A stretch of DNA of 64,000 bases from Rhodobacterales bacterium (GTDB lineage Bacteria > Pseudomonadota > Alphaproteobacteria > Rhizobiales > Stappiaceae): NCBI GenBank assembly GCA_008107755.1, contig VIRH01000087.1, forward strand, positions 124,001 to 188,000, given 5' to 3'. The notes beneath the pieces were generated by a model. It was not told the DNA's origin. It saw only the letters and a list, made by a program, of their open reading frames with translations, and searched no databases. Position numbers and translations under genes: made by a program. Below, in pieces: positions 59,307 through 64,000 of the stretch (positions are counted from its first letter, which is position 1; every line of letters starts with the position of its first letter).

Positions 59307-62147
59307 ATGGAGTTTTTTCTTTTTCGCGTGCGCCCGGTTGTCCGGCGCAAAGATCGTCGCACGCCCCTTCTCGGATCTCTTGCCCTGGTTTTTCTGCTCC
59401 CGGCAGGAGCAATGGCTGCAACTCCAGTGGTCGGAACCGCGGGCACGGACGGCACATCTATCGGCCTGAACGACACGCCGCAGCAGATGAGCACCTCCAT
59501 CGGCCTGAACGGCGCAACAACGGATTTGACGACACTTCCATCCATCGACAACGGTGATCAGTTCGCGGTGACCATCAACGGAACGACGACCATTACGGTT
59601 ACGGTCTACACCGGCGAAACACTTCAGGATCTGGCGGCGAAGATCGACGCGCTTGACGGCGTGCGGGCGACAGCCACCACGACAGGTACCAACGACAAGA
59701 TCACGATCACAACGGAAAACGTAAACACGGCCATATTGATCGCCGACGTCAACGGCATCCCGATACACCATTTGGGTTTTGCGGCATTGCCAGGCTCGAT
59801 CGGCGTGGTTTCTACCGCTGGGGGCGACGGAACCAGTGGCGGCGATGCCCGGCAGACAGACGGTTCTTTCGATGGTATTAACTTCGGCGACAACACTTAT
59901 ACAGGCGGAAACGGCGGCGACGGCGGCACGACGGCCTATAACCTGACGGCGACCGACGGCGGCGACGCCGGAGACGGGGGCGACGGCTTCCAGATCAACG
60001 ATCCTTTTAAGAAGATCGAACTGCGGAACACATCGACCGTGGTCGCCGGTGGAAACGGCGGTGAAGGGGGCGCGGGAAGCGGCGGCGGCAACGACGGCGC
60101 GGATGGAGACGGGGGCATCGGCATCCACCTTGTCGGCGCCGGTCTCGGCGCGGTGGAGATCGTGAACCATGGCACGATTTCCGGCGGTCTCAGCGGTGAC
60201 GGCGTTACCCGCAATTATGCCATCTATCTCGAAAATTCCGGCAATACGTTGCGCATGTTCAGCGGAAGCGCACTAAACGGCAACGTGTACCTCGGCACGT
60301 CAGGCGGCGCACTGAGCCTTGAAGGAACCGGGTCGGAAGATGCCGGCTTTGCGGGCGTGGGAACGCTCAGCCTGACTTCCGGCTCGACCTGGACGCTGTC
60401 CGGCGCCATCGCACCCAACACGGGCGGCCTTTCCGTTGCTACCGCCGCGTCGAGCACCCTGACGCTCACGGGAACCGTAAGCGGCGACGATCTTTCTAAG
60501 TCTGGCAACGGCACCCTGGTCTTCGGGTCCACGGGCGCATTCTCCAATGCCATCACCGTTACCGCCGGAACCTTGAAGGTGAACGGAATCACAGGCGCGG
60601 TGACCCTCAATGGCGGAATGCTCGGCGGTTCGGGCACGGTCGGCACCTTGCGAGCCAATGCCGGCAGCACGATTGCTCCAGGCAATTCCATCGGCACCTT
60701 GAATGTCAGCGGTGACAGCACACTCGCCGCCGGATCCACCTACGCAGTTGAAGTCGATAGGAACGGCAATTCCGACCGGCTCGCCGCCACCGGCGAGGTG
60801 TCCATCGGGAGCGGTGTCACCCTCAGCATATCGGCGGAAAACGGCACGGACGATGGCAGCACCTATTTCGCATCCACCGCTTATACGATTATCACGGCAG
60901 GGACCGGCGTATCGGGACGCTTCAGTTCGGTAGACGAGAACTTCGCCTTTCTCGATTCGGACGTAGACTACGGCGACAAATCGGTCACCCTGACCCTGAC
61001 CCGAAACGCCTCGAGTTTTTCTTCCGCCGCGCAGACGCCCAACCAGCGCGCCACCGCCGATGGCCTGGCCAGCACCGGCTCCGGCAACGCCGCTTACGAC
61101 GCGGTTGTCGTTCTGAGCGAAACCGGCGCGCGCGAGGCGTTCAACGATCTATCCGGCGAGATCTTCGCTTCGATCAATCCTGTTCTGCTGCAGAATGCCC
61201 GCTTCACCCGGATCACGGTCGGCAACCGTATCCGTGGGGCCTTCGACAGCGTTGCATCGGCCGACCAGGCACAGTTCGCCTTCCACGGCAGTGGCGAGGC
61301 TGCACCGCTCGCGGTAGCGGACGGATTGGCCGCATGGGCAACAGGCTATGGCGGCTGGGGCACGATCGACAGCGACGAAAATGCCGCCCGGACAAACTAC
61401 ACCACCGGCGGCACGATCGTGGGGGCCGACACGGATATGCCAGGCGGCTGGCGCGCCGGACTTTTCGCCGGCATCGGCACAAGCCATTTCGATGTGCCGG
61501 ATCGGTCATCGTCCGGCACTGCCACGAGCTACACATTCGGAGCCTATGCGGGAAACCGGTTCGGTGCCGTTGGAGCGCGTCTTGGAGCCGGCCTCGGCCT
61601 GCATGATGTCGGCACCTCTCGCCACATACGCGCCGGAAGCTTCAGTGCAAATCCGAAAGCGGACTATCTGGCAACAACCGGCCAGCTGTTCGGAGAACTG
61701 GGCTACGCCGTCGATGCAGGGGCTACGCGGATTGAACCCTTCCTGGGTGCCGCCCTGATCCATCAGAACACGCCGGGCTTCTCCGAAGACGGCGGCGCGG
61801 AGGCATTGACCTCCGGCTCCAGCACGCAAGTGTCCGGCACCGCCACACTCGGCGTTCGCGCGGAACGGCGGTTCGCGCTTCGCGACGATCGGGATATCCT
61901 GCTTGAGGGATCAGTCGGATGGGAACATGGCATCGGCGACCTGACCGGCACCGCCGCCTTGCGGCTTGACGGCGGCGATATCTTCGAGGTCACCGGCGCT
62001 CCGGTCGACCGGAATGTCTTTCAGATCGGCACCGGTCTTTCGCTGGCACTTGCGCGCGACGCCCGGCTCGGCCTGACCTATGACGGCCAGTTCGCGACGA
62101 GCACTCAGACACACACGCTCAATGCCAGGCTATCCGCGCGTTTCTGA
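59307..62147 (+). CDS. Autotransporter (type Va) outer-membrane protein
   Basis: A 946-residue protein from ATG 59307, chosen because it gives a normal signal peptide (basic RRKDRR, then LLGSLALVFLLPAGAMA); another ATG at 59181 would add 42 residues. The passenger has a flagellin_IN-like segment (DQFAVTINGTTTITVTVYTG, GETLQDLAAKIDALDGV), a Gly/Asp-rich stretch (about 210-300) and beta-helix repeats with TLTLTGTVSGDDLSKSGNGT. The last 270 residues are the translocator barrel, ending in the required Phe (LSARF). Function is probably adhesion; unproven. Confidence 0.88.
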   Translation: MEFFLFRVRPVVRRKDRRTPLLGSLALVFLLPAGAMAATPVVGTAGTDGTSIGLNDTPQQMSTSIGLNGATTDLTTLPSIDNGDQFAVTINGTTTITVTVYTGETLQDLAAKIDALDGVRATATTTGTNDKITITTENVNTAILIADVNGIPIHHLGFAALPGSIGVVSTAGGDGTSGGDARQTDGSFDGINFGDNTYTGGNGGDGGTTAYNLTATDGGDAGDGGDGFQINDPFKKIELRNTSTVVAGGNGGEGGAGSGGGNDGADGDGGIGIHLVGAGLGAVEIVNHGTISGGLSGDGVTRNYAIYLENSGNTLRMFSGSALNGNVYLGTSGGALSLEGTGSEDAGFAGVGTLSLTSGSTWTLSGAIAPNTGGLSVATAASSTLTLTGTVSGDDLSKSGNGTLVFGSTGAFSNAITVTAGTLKVNGITGAVTLNGGMLGGSGTVGTLRANAGSTIAPGNSIGTLNVSGDSTLAAGSTYAVEVDRNGNSDRLAATGEVSIGSGVTLSISAENGTDDGSTYFASTAYTIITAGTGVSGRFSSVDENFAFLDSDVDYGDKSVTLTLTRNASSFSSAAQTPNQRATADGLASTGSGNAAYDAVVVLSETGAREAFNDLSGEIFASINPVLLQNARFTRITVGNRIRGAFDSVASADQAQFAFHGSGEAAPLAVADGLAAWATGYGGWGTIDSDENAARTNYTTGGTIVGADTDMPGGWRAGLFAGIGTSHFDVPDRSSSGTATSYTFGAYAGNRFGAVGARLGAGLGLHDVGTSRHIRAGSFSANPKADYLATTGQLFGELGYAVDAGATRIEPFLGAALIHQNTPGFSEDGGAEALTSGSSTQVSGTATLGVRAERRFALRDDRDILLEGSVGWEHGIGDLTGTAALRLDGGDIFEVTGAPVDRNVFQIGTGLSLALARDARLGLTYDGQFATSTQTHTLNARLSARF

Positions 62148-62260
62148 CCATTTATGGCCGGACACGGAAGCCTGAAGGTCGGTCCGCCGGATGCTCATCC
62201 AGGGGCCTCAGATTTGAAGATGTCCGATCGCGGGACGAGAACCAGCCGACTGGTGGGGAC

Positions 62261-64000
62261 CTATTGCGCAGCAGCCTCGAGTTCGGTTTCGCCGCACGAA
62301 AGCGAAAATTCCCGTAAATGAAGCTCGGCTTCCCTTGGTATCAGGGGGGCTGACACCACACCGCCCTGGATTGCCCTGCAGCCCATCTCCTTGAGCATGC
62401 ACAACTGGCCGGGCCCGTCGACACCGACTGCAGCCACATTCACGTTCAGGGAAACGGCCAACTGGATGACGGAGTTGACCAACTGCCGCTTCACCGGTTC
62501 GCTTTCGATACCGTCGATCAGGCCAGGCGTGATCTTCAGAAGATCGAAGGGCAGGTGAATGAGCTGGCCGCCGCCGCCATGGCCGCTTCCGAAGGAATCC
62601 AGCGCGATCTGGAAGCCTGCCTCACGCAATCGTTCGATCGCCGTGCGCAATGCGCCCGGTGTGTCGAAAAGGACGGCCTTCTCGTCCAATTCGATCACCA
62701 GTTCCTGTGGCGACAGACCTGCTTCGGCGCAGCGGTTGACGAGGCGTTCGGCAAGGTTCTTGTCCTTGAGGCTTGCTTCCGAGAGATTCACCGACATTCC
62801 GACAGGGTGACCGGACAATTCGCGAAGCTGCTGCATTTCCGCAAGACCGCGCTCGATCGCGAACCGTTCGATCTGAAACATCTGGTAAGCGACCTCCTTT
62901 GATGAAAGGTAGGACGCGGGATTGACCAGGCCTTCCGAGGGATGCAGCCAGTGGACCGTGACCTCGTAGCTGGTGATGCGGTCCTGTTGCAGGCAGTATT
63001 GCGGCTGCATCAGGATCGTCAGGTTGCCGGATAAGAGATCCTGGTCCAGACGCGCCATTGTCATGCGACGGTAACGGTTTTCCGCGCCGAGAGCATCAGT
63101 GTACCAGGCGATCATGTTGCGACCGGCTCTCTTGGCCGCGTAAAGGGCCAGGTCCGATCGGAGGATCAGCTCCGAAACGCCGGCTTCAGCCCGATCCGCA
63201 AGCGTGAGGCCAACACTGCCCGATACGCGCAAAAGCTGCAGGTCCACCTTGACCGGACGTGCCAGCCCTTTCAGGATCCCCTCGCCCAGGGCTTCGAGGT
63301 CCGGGCGCTCCACCGCTCCGTCGATCACGACGAGAAACTCGTCACCACCCATGCGGGCCACGAGCCCCTGCTCCCCGACGACGGATTTCAGCACCTGCGC
63401 GGCCCGACGCAGCACGGTGTCGCCGGCGCCATGGCCGTGATTGTCGTTGATGTCCTTGAAATGATCGAGGTCGAAGTGAATGAGCCCAATCCGCTCGCCT
63501 GGCTCTGCGGGTTTCGCGACAAGTTCCTGAAGCCGGGCGGTCGCGCAGGCACGGTTTGCGATGCCCGTCAGGTCATCGTGTTCGGCCTGATGCTTCAGTC
63601 TGTTGCGCGCTTCTTCAAGAGCGCGGACATGTTGAACATGCGCGCTGACATCCCGGCAGATCAGAATGATCTTGGTGTCTTCCGGCCTGGCGGCCTCGAA
63701 AGTCGCAAAAGTGAGCTGATTCCAGAAGAGTTCGCCGTTCTTTCTCCGGTTGAGTATCAGTTCCTCGGAACCGTCCCGGATGACGTTCAGATCATATTGG
63801 AAGTTCTCGATCTCGGCCGCGGTCATCTGCCGATCGTCGGGCAGGATGTATTCCTGCGGCCGCCTGCCCCTGATTTCTTCTGCGCTGTAGCCGGTAATTC
63901 GGGAATAGGCGGGATTGGACCATTCGATACGTCCGTGGATGTCCTGCATCACCAGGCCTTCATGGACCTGGTCGACTACCGTGTTCAGGATGGCGCTTCT
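62261..64000 (-). CDS. PAS-GGDEF-EAL protein, N-terminus cut by window end
   Basis: The frame runs from a stop at 62261 through the window end without a stop, giving about 579 residues. A PAS domain (WSNPAYSRITGYSAEEIRGR) is followed by a GGDEF domain with the intact motif GGDEF in ARMGGDEFLVV but no RxxD inhibitory site, then an EAL domain. The latter is degenerate: EAL reads EVT, DDFG reads DSFG and AEGVE reads AVGVD. It is therefore probably a diguanylate cyclase with a non-catalytic EAL module. Confidence 0.88.
   Translation of the reverse strand, partial: RSAILNTVVDQVHEGLVMQDIHGRIEWSNPAYSRITGYSAEEIRGRRPQEYILPDDRQMTAAEIENFQYDLNVIRDGSEELILNRRKNGELFWNQLTFATFEAARPEDTKIILICRDVSAHVQHVRALEEARNRLKHQAEHDDLTGIANRACATARLQELVAKPAEPGERIGLIHFDLDHFKDINDNHGHGAGDTVLRRAAQVLKSVVGEQGLVARMGGDEFLVVIDGAVERPDLEALGEGILKGLARPVKVDLQLLRVSGSVGLTLADRAEAGVSELILRSDLALYAAKRAGRNMIAWYTDALGAENRYRRMTMARLDQDLLSGNLTILMQPQYCLQQDRITSYEVTVHWLHPSEGLVNPASYLSSKEVAYQMFQIERFAIERGLAEMQQLRELSGHPVGMSVNLSEASLKDKNLAERLVNRCAEAGLSPQELVIELDEKAVLFDTPGALRTAIERLREAGFQIALDSFGSGHGGGGQLIHLPFDLLKITPGLIDGIESEPVKRQLVNSVIQLAVSLNVNVAAVGVDGPGQLCMLKEMGCRAIQGGVVSAPLIPREAELHLREFSLSCGETELEAAAQ

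Noticed and set aside
1-64000. tRNA genes, rRNA genes, CRISPR arrays, integrases or transposases
   Set aside because: I looked for cloverleaf arms, regular repeats and recombinase motifs and found none that I could support by eye.

Overview
The window is GC-rich, densely coded DNA from an alphaproteobacterium. Three things point to the Hyphomicrobiales, probably a Stappiaceae-type (Roseibium/Labrenzia-like) marine relative: the gene orders pgsA-moaD-moaE, prs...rplY-pth...ychF and petA-petB-petC...mtnP-apt; a MarR/OmpR regulator pair arranged like PetP-PetR; and a GGAAC-N17-CGTT promoter of the EcfG general stress type in front of a YciE/YciF-type gene. The genus is an inference from gene order. 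No rRNA, tRNA, CRISPR array, integrase, transposase or phage gene was recognised. This reads as an ordinary chromosomal segment carrying accessory insertions.

Layout. 1-5919 (minus strand): a tightly coupled five-gene operon. In transcription order it encodes a fatty-acid dioxygenase of the alpha-DOX/cyclooxygenase haem-peroxidase superfamily, a short degenerate cytochrome-P450-like protein, an old-yellow-enzyme oxidoreductase with a TMADH-like cysteine cluster, a membrane-anchored di-haem cytochrome c, and a membrane protein cut by the window edge. 6225-8827: a PQQ polyol-dehydrogenase pair (SldA/SldB-like). 9189-12364: HlyU-like protein, pgsA, moaD, moaE and a Bcr/CflA-type MFS efflux pump. 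12425-14082: a divergent MDR oxidoreductase/TetR pair with a twin operator between them. 14156-19132: ilvE, MarR regulator, response regulator, sensor kinase, csaA and a second TetR. 19439-26768: stress ferritin-like protein, proC, ybjN-like, ubiK, then lgt-midA-pgeF-M24 protein and a lipoprotein. 27007-35806: the prs-rplY-pth-ychF housekeeping order, interrupted by a chemoreceptor with its secreted sensor partner, a MOSC protein and a secreted RNase T2.

35972-41089: an NMT1/TauA-type ABC importer with two permeases, a GntR-type regulator and a divergent fumarylacetoacetate-hydrolase-family enzyme. 41562-49900: SLC13 transporter, outer-membrane beta-barrel protein, SDR, two MaoC-fold proteins, an O-methyltransferase, a ureohydrolase, a GNAT enzyme and bluB. 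49922-54896: apt, mtnP, a GlcG/HbpS-like protein and the cytochrome bc1 operon petABC. 55179-59023: a half-size ABC exporter, a small membrane protein and an AraC regulator. 59307-64000: an autotransporter and a GGDEF protein with a degenerate EAL domain (cut by the window end).

The strongest candidate for an undescribed system is the 1-5919 operon. A COX/alpha-DOX-like dioxygenase next to a P450-like protein resembles, as separate genes, the dioxygenase-P450 fusions (Ppo enzymes) that make oxylipins in fungi. The added OYE recalls the OPR reductases of plant oxylipin pathways. This is a hypothesis from motifs and gene order only.
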